Of a stretch of 64,000 nucleotides of DNA, positions 42,675 through 51,573 are shown piece after piece. Position numbers and translations under genes: made by a program. Position 1 is the stretch's first letter. Every line of letters starts with the position of its first letter. The notes under the pieces were generated by a model. It was not told where the DNA came from. It saw only the letters and a list, made by a program, of their open reading frames with translations, and did not search any database. Source of the DNA: Candidatus Brocadiaceae bacterium (GTDB lineage Bacteria > Planctomycetota > Brocadiia > SM23-32); the NCBI GenBank assembly GCA_012728835.1, contig JAAYEJ010000062.1, forward strand, positions 1 to 64,000, given 5' to 3'.

Positions 42675-44449
42675 CGGTATTCCTTCAGTTCGTCGTCCAC
42701 CTCTTCGGGCGTCGGCAGGCTCACCTGGGCTTCCTGGAGGTTCTTCAGGATCTGGTCCACCGCGTCGCTCTTCTGCGCGCGAAGCTCGCGCAGGATGCCC
42801 ATGTAGACCGTCCGGGACACGCCGGCCCGCCCCGTCAGCACGTCCACGACGGCCGTCTCGCGGACGCGGTCGAAGCGGACGGTCATCCGGGGGCTGCCGT
42901 CGTTGTCCTCCGCCTCGTTCCACTGGGTGGCGAAATCCCGGGCCTGCTGTTCCAGCGCGGCGGATTCGTTGTAGTTGCCCAGGCCGAGGGCGACCAGGGA
43001 GCGGATCAGGTAGACCCACACGAGCCGGCGGGCCTCCTGCGTCGTCTTGTCCTGCAGTGCGTAGTCCATGGCTGCGCGCCGGTAGGCATCGTAGGTGCGG
43101 TTGCGGACCTCGTCGGGGTAGTCCTTCTTGAGCATTGCGAAGTAGGCCTGCGACTTTCGGACGTCGCCGGTGTAGTAGAACTCCATCAGGCCGCGGGTGA
43201 GGAAGTTCTTGAGGCCTTCGGTTGCGCCGGTGGCGAACCGGCTGCCCCGCTCCTCGATCATCTTGCGGTAGAGCGGGAGCGTGGCATCGGCGAAGCGGTA
43301 ATCGGGGCCCACCTCGAGCTGCAGCACGCCCCGGGTATCGAACAGGACGCGCCCGTGTGTCACCAGGCTCTGCATGGAGGCGTAGATGATGCGCTCCAGG
43401 GTGACGCGCTGGAACTCGTAGAGTCCTTCGCCTTCCCGCAAGTCGCCCTCGCCTTCCTCGTACGGCTTGGGCACCTCCTTGCCGAACGATTCGAACTTGC
43501 TGACGGTCCGGGCCTCCAGTTCGTCCAGCTTGCGCACGCCGACGGTGGCCCAGTAGACGGCGTGGGGGTAGGGACTGCGCCAGTCGAACGGGCCGTATTG
43601 CTCGCGCAGCTCGAGCATCAGGCGGACGTCCATCTTCATCTCCTCCCGCAGCCGTCTGGCCCGGGCGAAGGCGGCGGTCTTGCGAATGGCGAACAGGTTG
43701 TAGTCCCGGTTCACGATCTCGAAGATCGGCCGCGGGACGGAGGCCGTCTGCTTGTAGAACTCGAAGAAGCCGTCGACGATGTCGAACCCGTGAACCATGC
43801 ACTCCTGGTGGAAGCGCTGCACGTCGGAGTCGGCGAGCAGTTCCTCGCGCGTGGCGGGTGCCTTGGCCAGGGTCTCCAGTTGCTCGGCAGTGCCTTCCCC
43901 GCCGATGATCTCGTGCATGAGCAGGCCCAGGGACCGCTTGTAGAACATGTTGGCGTTGTCGGTCTGTTCGCCCATCTTGTGGTAGAACAGCATTGCCAGG
44001 CGGTCATAGAGCATGGCGGAGTAGGGATTCTGCGGTATCCCCTGGTCGCGCAGAAGCTCGACGCCGGCCCAGACCCAGGGCCAGCGGTCGGGCAGCTTGG
44101 ACATGCGGCAGCTGACGTTGTAGGCGAGGTTCCAGGACTGGATGTCCCACACGGGCGCGAACCGCGGGGCGAGCTTGCAGGCCCAGTCGGCCAGTTGCAC
44201 GAGTTCGAAGTAGCGATCGTCCATCTTCAGGGCTTCCATGCGGATCCAGATCACGTCGATGATCAGGCCGCGGCCCCATCCGAGCACCTGCGTGGCCAGC
44301 GCCAGTTGTGGGGTGAGCCCCTCGACGGGCTGGTTGGTCAGATCGTATTCCTCGCGCATCCGCTGAAGCGGGTCGAGGGCAGCCCCCGCCGCAAACAGCA
44401 GGACGAGCGCAGTGCTCAGGGAGACGAGTCGTTTCAGCCTGGTGCTCAC
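42668..44449 (-). CDS. Signal-anchored helical-repeat protein, last gene of the SPFH/ABC run
   Basis: 593 residues. One N-terminal hydrophobic segment (LVSLSTALVLLFAAGAALDP) acts as a signal or anchor, and the remainder is soluble and helical with a TPR-like look (LVQLADWACKLAPRFAPVWDIQSWNLAYNVSC, RRAAMDYALQDKTTQEARRLVWVYL). An IIDVIWIRMEALKMDDRYFELVQ segment near the start is distinctive. GTG 44449 is 20 nt after the upstream permease stop. No catalytic motif is evident. Position suggests a periplasmic or membrane-facing partner of the ABC permease encoded before it; this is inference. Confidence 0.72.
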   Translation of the reverse strand: MSTRLKRLVSLSTALVLLFAAGAALDPLQRMREEYDLTNQPVEGLTPQLALATQVLGWGRGLIIDVIWIRMEALKMDDRYFELVQLADWACKLAPRFAPVWDIQSWNLAYNVSCRMSKLPDRWPWVWAGVELLRDQGIPQNPYSAMLYDRLAMLFYHKMGEQTDNANMFYKRSLGLLMHEIIGGEGTAEQLETLAKAPATREELLADSDVQRFHQECMVHGFDIVDGFFEFYKQTASVPRPIFEIVNRDYNLFAIRKTAAFARARRLREEMKMDVRLMLELREQYGPFDWRSPYPHAVYWATVGVRKLDELEARTVSKFESFGKEVPKPYEEGEGDLREGEGLYEFQRVTLERIIYASMQSLVTHGRVLFDTRGVLQLEVGPDYRFADATLPLYRKMIEERGSRFATGATEGLKNFLTRGLMEFYYTGDVRKSQAYFAMLKKDYPDEVRNRTYDAYRRAAMDYALQDKTTQEARRLVWVYLIRSLVALGLGNYNESAALEQQARDFATQWNEAEDNDGSPRMTVRFDRVRETAVVDVLTGRAGVSRTVYMGILRELRAQKSDAVDQILKNLQEAQVSLPTPEEVDDELKEYRY

Positions 44450-44469
44450 GGCGTCCCGGCCCCTTCCGA

Positions 44470-46164
44470 TCAGACGATCACGCGGGCGAGTTCCCTGCGC
44501 GTGTAGAAGTAGATGCCGATCAGCATCGCCACGGTGCCCTGCAGGAACACCATCACCGCGCCGGCCAACGCCACGGACGACCACGTCACCGTGATGCCGT
44601 CCGTCAGATCGGACAGCGGGTTGTACTTCCCGAAGTGCGGCATGACGGTCAGGAATCCCTCCACGCCCCGTCGCCAGATCGTCTCCAGGAGGTCCCGCAG
44701 AAACGGCGCCTCGCCGGTCATGATCGCGGGCTCCAGGAGGGTTCCGAACCAGGGCCCGATGAGCCCCACGACGACGACGAAGACCACGGTCAGGGTGGCC
44801 ACGGGGAACGAGAACACCGCCCCCGCCATCATGCCCAGGGCCGCCAGCAGGGCCACGTGGCAGAGCAGGGTGAGCAGGGCCCGGTAGTAGTTGGGCCAGA
44901 AGCCGCCCTGCTTCTGCAGGATCTCGATCGGGATCGTGTGGTTGAACATCGCGGCCGAGGCCGTGTTGATGTTCTCATACTGGAAGAACAGGGTGCCGTC
45001 CGGCGGAACCACCGAGGCCGGCATCTCGAACTCGTTGCGCGCGTAGGCCGTCCATTCATATCCGGCCGCCGGCGGAAGCTCGACGTGGACCGGCACATAC
45101 CGGAAGCCCGTCTTGCCCTTCTCGTCCTCCACCACGTCCCGCCGCAGGACGACCCACGTGCCGCTGAGTTCCTCGCCCGGCTTGCTGGAGTGGGCATCCC
45201 AGCGGACGAACAGCGAGCCCTCCTGGCCGGGAAGGAGTCCGTCCACCCGCATCACGATCGCGTGCCCGGCCATGACGGTGTAGTACTCGGCCAGCGTGGC
45301 GTCCAGCACGCGCCGCTTGTGGCGTTCGCGCTTGTGCACGTTGTCGCCCGCGTCGCCCTTGGCGACGATCTCCTTCCATATCTCCTCGGCCCTTGTGAAC
45401 GCCTGCTCCGGCAGTTCGGGGATCACCGGACGACGCGCCACGAGGACCTCATCGAAGACCTGGTTGTAGTTCGCCATTGCCGCTTCGGCTTCGCGCTTCA
45501 GCATGCGGCGCGTATCGGGTTTCTTCACCAGTTGCATGGTGAGGGCGGCGGCCGCGAACGCCATGATCGACAGGATCGTCGAGCACATGACGACCACGCC
45601 GAACCACTTGCCCAGCAGGAACTGCCAGCGCTTCAGCGGCTTCGTGTCGGTCACCTGGATGTGCTTCTGCTCCACCTCCGAGCAGATGCTGGCGGCGGAC
45701 ACGAAGATGGCCAGCACGCTCAGGAGCGTCAGCCCCAGGACGAGCGCATAGAAGAGCGTCAACTGCGTCTGGCTCTTCAGGCTGCCCTCCGTCTTGAGTA
45801 TGAACGGCAGGGACAGCATCAGCACCGCGAAGAAGACCAGCAGCACGATGACGACCTTGCGGTGCAGGGCCTCGATGATCAGCTTGCGCGCAACGGCCCA
45901 GAGGTAGGTCCAGTTGCGCCAGAAGACGATGACGGCCACGACGCTGCCGACCAGGCAGAGCAGCGCGGCGGCCAGCGGCCAGCGGTTGGCGCTGAGGTCG
46001 GCCACGAACGCGGCCGGTTGGGTCAGGACGAGGCGAGCCTTCCGCACCACGAGTGCCCCGACCATGACGACCAGCGGCACCATCGCGGCCAGGAAGACGA
46101 ACAGCAGCACCTCCGGCATTCGATGGGCGAACCAGCGCAGCAGCCTGCGGATCCTATCCTTCAT
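44470..46164 (-). CDS. ABC-2 type permease with large extracytoplasmic loop
   Basis: 564 residues. Two hydrophobic N-terminal helices (VLLFVFLAAMVPLVVMVGALVV, WPLAAALLCLVGSVVAVIVF) precede an ABC-2 core: KLIIEALHRKVVIVLLVFFAVLMLS, LTLLSVLAIFVSAASICSEVEQKHIQVTDTKPLKRWQFLLGKW. The coupling segment SEVEQKHIQVTDTKP is typical of the family. A roughly 250-residue hydrophilic loop follows (about 230-400), then four helices at the C-terminus. The start overlaps the ATPase gene by 11 nt, which indicates the two form one transporter. Substrate unknown. The large loop resembles those of gliding or exopolymer exporters. Confidence 0.82.
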   Translation of the reverse strand: MKDRIRRLLRWFAHRMPEVLLFVFLAAMVPLVVMVGALVVRKARLVLTQPAAFVADLSANRWPLAAALLCLVGSVVAVIVFWRNWTYLWAVARKLIIEALHRKVVIVLLVFFAVLMLSLPFILKTEGSLKSQTQLTLFYALVLGLTLLSVLAIFVSAASICSEVEQKHIQVTDTKPLKRWQFLLGKWFGVVVMCSTILSIMAFAAAALTMQLVKKPDTRRMLKREAEAAMANYNQVFDEVLVARRPVIPELPEQAFTRAEEIWKEIVAKGDAGDNVHKRERHKRRVLDATLAEYYTVMAGHAIVMRVDGLLPGQEGSLFVRWDAHSSKPGEELSGTWVVLRRDVVEDEKGKTGFRYVPVHVELPPAAGYEWTAYARNEFEMPASVVPPDGTLFFQYENINTASAAMFNHTIPIEILQKQGGFWPNYYRALLTLLCHVALLAALGMMAGAVFSFPVATLTVVFVVVVGLIGPWFGTLLEPAIMTGEAPFLRDLLETIWRRGVEGFLTVMPHFGKYNPLSDLTDGITVTWSSVALAGAVMVFLQGTVAMLIGIYFYTRRELARVIV

Positions 46165-47365
46165 CGGCGTTCCCGGTCCCCCTGCCCATCAGGTCGTCGA
46201 GCACCTCGCGCCGCACGTTGGCCTCGCGGGCCGTTTCGGCCTCGGCAGCCTCCTGGCCGGCCTCCTCGGCGGTCCCGTCGTCGGCGGCGCGGGCCATCAG
46301 GTTGCCGATCAACGCCTCATCGGCGCCGGTGCGGATCACGGGGGCGGGCTCGGGCGCGGCGGGCGTCGCCGCCCTGCCCTCAATCTCGGCCCGGGCGGCC
46401 TCCACGAGCTGGTGCACCAGGTCCTCGCCCTCGCCCCCGCTCCGCTTCAGGAAGTCGGCGGCCGCGGTGCCCAATTCCGCCCCGGCCGTGACCAGCTTGT
46501 CCCGCTGGGCGTCCCGGACGACCTTCAGGAAGTACTCCTCCAGGGAGTGCTGGGGCGTGGAGACGTCGACCTCATCGGCCGACCCCAGGTGCGTGGCGAT
46601 GATGTCCTTGACCGCCTGCACGGCCTCCTCGGGCAGGCGCGGGGCCTTGATCTGGGTCCTGTCCTCTGCCGACAGCAGCTCATCCACGGGGCCGATGGCG
46701 CGCTGCTTGCCGCCGTAGAGGATGCAGATGCGGTCGCAGACCTGGGCCACGTCGCCGAGCAGGTGGCTGCAGAGCAGGATCGTCTTGCCGCGATCGCGCA
46801 ACGTCAGGATCAGGTCCTTCATCTCGCGGGTGCCGATCGGGTCCAGGCCCGTGGTCGGCTCGTCCAGGATGATCAGGTCGGGGTCGTTGATCAGCGCCTG
46901 CGCCAGGCCGATGCGGCGCGCCATCCCCTTGGAGAACTGGCCGACGGGCCGTCGGCGGGCGCGCTTGAGGCCCACCATCTCGATCAGTGCATCGGCCCGC
47001 GCCCGGCGTTCGCCCGGCGCCAGCCTGAAGAGCCGCCCGAAGAAGTCGAGCGTCTCCTCCGCGTTCAGGTAGGCGTACAGATGCGATTCCTCGGGCATGT
47101 AGCCGACGCGCTTCTTGACGTCGACGGCGCGCGGGCTCTTCCCGAACAGGCGCACGGCGCCGGAGGTGGGGAACAACAGCCCGAGGATGATGCGCACGCA
47201 GGTCGTCTTGCCGGAGCCGTTCGGGCCCAGCAGGCCGAACACCTCGCCGCGACGGATGTCGAGGTCCACCGAATCCAGGGCCTTGACGCTCTCCCGCCCC
47301 CAGAAGTCCCGGAAGGTCTTGGTCAACTGGATGATGTCTATGACGGTGTCATCTGCCGATGCCAT
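46154..47365 (-). CDS. ABC transporter ATPase with long C-terminal extension
   Basis: 403 residues. Walker A is GPNGSGKTT (47-55), the signature reads QFSKGMARRIGLAQAL, Walker B is LIILDEPTTGLDP and the switch His is in LLCSHLLGDV. The first 240 residues are the nucleotide-binding domain of a DrrA/CcmA-type exporter. About 160 further residues are Ala/Glu-rich, acidic and likely disordered or regulatory. GAGGAAGG precedes ATG 47365. It partners the overlapping ABC-2 permease, and possibly the permease at the other end of the run. The signature is FSKGM rather than LSGGQ, a variant common in ABC-2 exporters. Confidence 0.93.
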   Translation of the reverse strand: MASADDTVIDIIQLTKTFRDFWGRESVKALDSVDLDIRRGEVFGLLGPNGSGKTTCVRIILGLLFPTSGAVRLFGKSPRAVDVKKRVGYMPEESHLYAYLNAEETLDFFGRLFRLAPGERRARADALIEMVGLKRARRRPVGQFSKGMARRIGLAQALINDPDLIILDEPTTGLDPIGTREMKDLILTLRDRGKTILLCSHLLGDVAQVCDRICILYGGKQRAIGPVDELLSAEDRTQIKAPRLPEEAVQAVKDIIATHLGSADEVDVSTPQHSLEEYFLKVVRDAQRDKLVTAGAELGTAAADFLKRSGGEGEDLVHQLVEAARAEIEGRAATPAAPEPAPVIRTGADEALIGNLMARAADDGTAEEAGQEAAEAETAREANVRREVLDDLMGRGTGNADEG

Positions 47366-47378
47366 GCTTCAGCCTTCC

Positions 47379-49307
47379 TCAGGCGGAGACGGGCACAGCC
47401 TCGCTCTCTTTGAGCGCCGTACCGGAGTAGGGTGAGAGGTTCTCGCCGAAGCGCACGAGCCGCGCGCTGTTGAAGATCACGATGAAGGAGCTGATGTTGT
47501 GGAGGACGGCGGCCAGGATCGGGCTGATGTAGGCCATGACGCCGAGCGTTGCCCCGCCGACGACGAAGACGACGCCCACCAGGATGTTCTGGACGATCAC
47601 GGTGCGCAGGCGGCGCGAGAGGCGCACCAGGAACGGCAGCCGGCCCAGGTCGTCGCTCATCAGTGCGATCGAGGCGCTGTCGATGGCCACGTCGCTGCCG
47701 GCCGCGCCCATGGCGATGCCGAGGTCCCCTGCAGCGAGCGCCGGCGCGTCGTTGACGCCGTCGCCGACGACCGCCACCATGTGGCCTTCGGACCTGAGTA
47801 TCTCGACCAGGCGCAGCTTCTGCTCCGGCAGGCACTCGCCCTGCACGTCGGTGCACCCCAGCTCGCCGGCCACGCGCTTCGCCACGCTCCAGCGGTCGCC
47901 GGTCAGCATCGAGATCCGCTGCACGCCGAGGTCGCGCAGGCTCTCGGTGGCCTGTTTCGCTTCCGGCCGGGCCCGGTCTTCGAGCCCCATCCAGCCGATG
48001 CATTCGCCGTCTCTGGCGACGAACAGCATGCTCATGCCGCTGACGTCGACGCCCTGGACCTCCTGCACCTTCACGCCACGCTCCTCGAGGAACGACGCGC
48101 GGCCGATGATCACCACGGAGTCGCCCAGGCGGCCCTCGACGCCGCGTCCGGGCGTCTCACGGAAGTCATGCACGTCCTTAACGATGATGTTGGCCCGGGC
48201 GGCGATCTTCTGGATGGCCTGGGCCACCGGGTGCCGCGAGTGGTGCTCAACGCTGGCGGCGGCCGTCAGCAGCTCCACGCCGTCCACGTCCGGCGCGGGC
48301 GACAGGCGGGTGACGGTCAGCTCGCCCGTGGTGAGCGTGCCCGTCTTGTCGAACACGACGGCCGATATGTCGCCGGCCGCCTCGAGGTGCGCCACCTTCT
48401 TGATCAGGACGCCCAGGCGCGCGGCGGCCGACAGCCCCGCGACCATGGCCGTCGGGGTTGCCAGGACGAAGGCGCACGGGCAGCAGACGACCAGAACCGT
48501 GATGACGCGCCGCATGTCCTTTGTGAAGACATAGAGCATGAACGCGACCATCAGCACCACGGGCGTGTACCAGTGCGCGTAGCGGTCGATCAACTGCATC
48601 ATGGGTGTCTTGGTGCTCTCGGCATCCAGGATCAGGCGTTTGACCTTGCCGAGGGTCGTGTCCTCGCCCACGCGCGTCACTTCGACCTCGATCGAGCCGG
48701 TCACGTTCGTCGTGCCCGCGAAGACCTCGGCGTCCGTGCCCTTGTCGACCGGGAAGGACTCGCCGGTGATCGTGGCCTCGTTGATGGTGGTCTCGCCGGA
48801 GACGATGCGCCCGTCGGCGGCAATGCGGTCGCCCGGGCGCACGCGGATGCGGTCGCCCTTCTTCAGATCGGACACGCGCACGGTTTCCCCGCTGATCAGC
48901 TCGGCGGTCGGCGGCGTCAGCGTCATGAGCTTCTCGACCGATTCGCGCGCGCCGGCCGCCGTCTGTTGCTCGATCAGGCTGGCCAGCATCATGAAGAACG
49001 CAATGATGCCGGCCTCCGAGTAGTTCCCGAGAGCGAAGGACGCCAGCACGGCGATGGCGACCAGCACGGACATGTGCATGCGCCCGCGCCGCATCTCGTG
49101 CATGCCGCCCAGCAGGATCGGGCCGGCCAGGATCAGCGCTCCCACCAGGCCGCTGACGCCGCTGATGATCGGGTCGTTGGGAAAGAGGAGGTTGGCCAGG
49201 TACGCGTTGATGACCAGGGCGCCGCCGATGAACGTGATGACCAGGCGCGTCTGGATCGTTCCGACGTGTTCGTGCTCGTGCGCGCTTTGAAGGGCTGCTT
49301 CTGCCAC
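47379..49307 (-). CDS. P1B-type heavy-metal-transporting ATPase
   Basis: 642-residue metal pump with eight predicted membrane helices. It has TGES (181-184), CCPCAF with the CPC metal site at 276-278, DKTGT (320-324), a SRHP version of the HP motif and TGDRWSVA/GDGVNDAPAL. The last helix reads LHNISSFIVIFNSARL (HNISS at 603-607). This differs from the MxxSS of copper pumps, the DxG of zinc/cadmium pumps and the HEGGT of cobalt/iron pumps, so the metal cannot be named. There is no N-terminal CxxC domain, only a short HEHEH stretch. GTG start; 13 nt from the ABC ATPase gene. Confidence 0.92.
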   Translation of the reverse strand: MAEAALQSAHEHEHVGTIQTRLVITFIGGALVINAYLANLLFPNDPIISGVSGLVGALILAGPILLGGMHEMRRGRMHMSVLVAIAVLASFALGNYSEAGIIAFFMMLASLIEQQTAAGARESVEKLMTLTPPTAELISGETVRVSDLKKGDRIRVRPGDRIAADGRIVSGETTINEATITGESFPVDKGTDAEVFAGTTNVTGSIEVEVTRVGEDTTLGKVKRLILDAESTKTPMMQLIDRYAHWYTPVVLMVAFMLYVFTKDMRRVITVLVVCCPCAFVLATPTAMVAGLSAAARLGVLIKKVAHLEAAGDISAVVFDKTGTLTTGELTVTRLSPAPDVDGVELLTAAASVEHHSRHPVAQAIQKIAARANIIVKDVHDFRETPGRGVEGRLGDSVVIIGRASFLEERGVKVQEVQGVDVSGMSMLFVARDGECIGWMGLEDRARPEAKQATESLRDLGVQRISMLTGDRWSVAKRVAGELGCTDVQGECLPEQKLRLVEILRSEGHMVAVVGDGVNDAPALAAGDLGIAMGAAGSDVAIDSASIALMSDDLGRLPFLVRLSRRLRTVIVQNILVGVVFVVGGATLGVMAYISPILAAVLHNISSFIVIFNSARLVRFGENLSPYSGTALKESEAVPVSA

Positions 49308-49362
49308 GGATTGTGTCTCCCGTTCAGGGGTGTGGGCCGGACGAGGCCCGCTGTGTCCCCGC

Positions 49363-50514
49363 TCAATCCTCCGTAGGTGGCGGCGGTTCCGCCGACAGGA
49401 GGAGCCGCAACTCCCTGTCGGGATTCTCGTAGAGGATGTACACCGAACGCGCCGTGTCCATGACCGAGTTCAGCGTCCGCTGGAAGAACGTCTCGCGCAG
49501 GATGGCCGCCTCCTCGGACGAGGCCTGGTAGACGGGCAGCAGCTTGGCCATGGCCTCGGCGTCGGCCTGCGCCGTCTGCACCAGGCGTTCCTTGAAGCCG
49601 GCGGCCGACGCGACGATCTCGGCGGCCTTCGCCCGGGCGTCCTCCAGGATGGCGATGGACTCGATGCGGCCCTCGTCGATGAGCTGCTGGCGCAGACTGC
49701 TGGCGTTCTGTGCGTCCGTGAACGCCTGCCGAACGGCCAGGGGCTCGGTGGGGTTCTTGATGGCGTTGTCGATGACTTCGCTGGCTTCGACCGCCTCGAC
49801 CCGGATGCCGAGCGGGATGCCCGCCCTGGCCTCGAACACGGCCACACGCCGCTGGAGTTCAAGGCGGATCTGGTCCAGCAGGGCCTGGCGCTTCAGGACG
49901 TCCATGACCTTCATCGAACCCACGACCTTGACGGTGGCGCCCAGCAGTTGCCGCTTGAGTATCTCCTCCGCGTCGGTGACGCCGAACAGGTAGGAGAGGG
50001 CTCCCGGGGCGTCCCCGCGCACGCGGTAGCGGGCGCGGACCTGCATATGGACGATGTTGGCGTCGCCCGTGATCAGAAAGCCGTCTTCCTGCACGCGCAA
50101 TGCCGACTTGCGGGTCGGGGCGGGGCCCATCGGGTACTGCGTCCAGAACTCGGTTTCGACGGCCAGCGACCGTTCCTCGGTCGATACCCGCTCCACCGCT
50201 TCCCACGGCCACTGGATGTGCATCGTTCCGGGCTGCAGGGCCCATTCACCCCAGCTCGGCACGACCCGGCCGAAGCGCAGCTTGAACCGCACTTCCTGCG
50301 GCTGCACGTAAAAGATACCGCTGATCACGTAGAAGACGGCCAGGGCGATCATGGCGACCTTCAGCACCCGGAAGCTGCCCTTCAGGGCGTCGGCAAGGGC
50401 TCGCGCGCCCGCCTGCTCGGCCGCCACGTCCTCGGGGCCGCGAGGCTGTTCGGTCTCCGGGGTGCGCTCCTGCGGCACGTTCGTGCCGTCGGCCTGTTCC
50501 CTGTCGGCCATCAT
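49363..50514 (-). CDS. HflK-like SPFH (band 7) membrane protein
   Basis: 383 residues. An acidic N-terminal tail (1-50) precedes one membrane helix (VAMIALAVFYVISGIFYV) and the SPFH domain: QPQEVRFKLRFGRVVPSWG, DGFLITGDANIVHMQVRARYRV, LGATVKVVGSMKVMDVL. A helical coiled region rich in Ala/Glu (about 260-340) follows, as in HflK, which together with HflC regulates FtsH in E. coli. No FtsH gene is here. It overlaps the HflC-like gene by 4 nt (ATGA). Second of the two smaller SPFH proteins; a role as a membrane scaffold is inferred from the family. Confidence 0.87.
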   Translation of the reverse strand: MMADREQADGTNVPQERTPETEQPRGPEDVAAEQAGARALADALKGSFRVLKVAMIALAVFYVISGIFYVQPQEVRFKLRFGRVVPSWGEWALQPGTMHIQWPWEAVERVSTEERSLAVETEFWTQYPMGPAPTRKSALRVQEDGFLITGDANIVHMQVRARYRVRGDAPGALSYLFGVTDAEEILKRQLLGATVKVVGSMKVMDVLKRQALLDQIRLELQRRVAVFEARAGIPLGIRVEAVEASEVIDNAIKNPTEPLAVRQAFTDAQNASSLRQQLIDEGRIESIAILEDARAKAAEIVASAAGFKERLVQTAQADAEAMAKLLPVYQASSEEAAILRETFFQRTLNSVMDTARSVYILYENPDRELRLLLSAEPPPPTED

Positions 50515-51569
50515 TCGCCTCCATCCGTCGTCGGGATCCGGACGGCGTCCGGGACCGTCAGATCGGGCAGTCCCGGGGTGCCCGTCCCGGCCTCGGACCC
50601 GCTGTCCAGGACTCCGAACGGCGGCGTCTGTGTGCTCAGCACGAACGTGAGCGGGCGCCGGGACTCCTCGGCGTTCGTTGCCATCAGTTTCAGCGATTCG
50701 AGCCGGCGCAGGAAGATGGCGAACTCCTGGTCACGCGCGAAGACCTCGTAGCTCTTGCCCGCTTCCGCCTCGCCTTCGGCGCGGATCCTGCGTGCATCGG
50801 CCTCGGCGTTGGCCAGCATGATCTCGCGTTCCTTGTTGGCCCGGGCCACCATCTGTCGTTTGAGCGCCTTGCCTTCCTCGGTCAGCTTCTCGGACTCGGT
50901 CGTCCGCTCCAGTTCCATGCGGCCGAAAACGGCGGAGGTGGCGTCCTCAGGGAGCGCGATCCACGTGATGCCCAGGTCGCAGATCTCGATCCCATAGTCG
51001 GGCCCCTCCACGGCCTGCTTGACCTCGCGGTAGACCTCCTCTTCGATCTGGTCGAACTTGAGCTGGCCGGGGTCCGTGTTAACCAGATCGCGCAGTGTGT
51101 AGCCGCCGAACACCTCCGGCGTGCGGCCGCCGATGATCTCCTTGACCCGTTCGCGCGCGGCCTCCGGGTCGCCCATGAAGGAGCTTTCAAACAGGTCCGG
51201 ATCGATGATGCGCCACGTGGCGTAGACGCGCGGGATGAGCTGGTTCTCGTCGGGCAGTTGCATCTGGGTCAGCGGGCCGTCCACGTAGTTGACCCTCTGG
51301 TCCTGCTTGCGCACCTTGTCGAACGGCCACGGGAGCTTCAGGAACCACCCCGCCCGCTCGACGACCGGGACGTTGCCCCGGCCGACCTGCTGGCGCTCCA
51401 GAAGCGTTTCCCCGGCCAGTTCCAGGGGGGGCCGGATAATGCGCCTGAGCTTGCCGAGCCGGTATTGCGCGGCGACCTGGTCCACACGGACGCTGAAGAC
51501 GAACAGGTAGCTGACCAGACCCACCGTGATCATGACCAGCAGAACCGTCGTTAGCCATCGTTTTGCCAT
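50511..51569 (-). CDS. HflC-like SPFH (band 7) membrane protein
   Basis: 352 residues. A short cytoplasmic N-terminus and one membrane helix (TTVLLVMITVGLVSYLFVFSV) precede an SPFH domain with WFLKLPWPFDKVRKQDQRV, QLIPRVYATWRIIDPDLF and YGIEICDLGITWIALPED. The following helical region contains KRQMVARANKEREIMLANAEADARRIRAEGEAEA, the conserved HflC block, which is interrupted only by minor changes. The C-terminus adds a Pro/Gly-rich tail. ATG 51569 has GGAGG 9 nt upstream and lies 4 nt after the preceding stop. Probably hetero-oligomerises with the HflK-like protein. Confidence 0.88.
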   Translation of the reverse strand: MAKRWLTTVLLVMITVGLVSYLFVFSVRVDQVAAQYRLGKLRRIIRPPLELAGETLLERQQVGRGNVPVVERAGWFLKLPWPFDKVRKQDQRVNYVDGPLTQMQLPDENQLIPRVYATWRIIDPDLFESSFMGDPEAARERVKEIIGGRTPEVFGGYTLRDLVNTDPGQLKFDQIEEEVYREVKQAVEGPDYGIEICDLGITWIALPEDATSAVFGRMELERTTESEKLTEEGKALKRQMVARANKEREIMLANAEADARRIRAEGEAEAGKSYEVFARDQEFAIFLRRLESLKLMATNAEESRRPLTFVLSTQTPPFGVLDSGSEAGTGTPGLPDLTVPDAVRIPTTDGGE

Positions 51570-51573
51570 CGGG

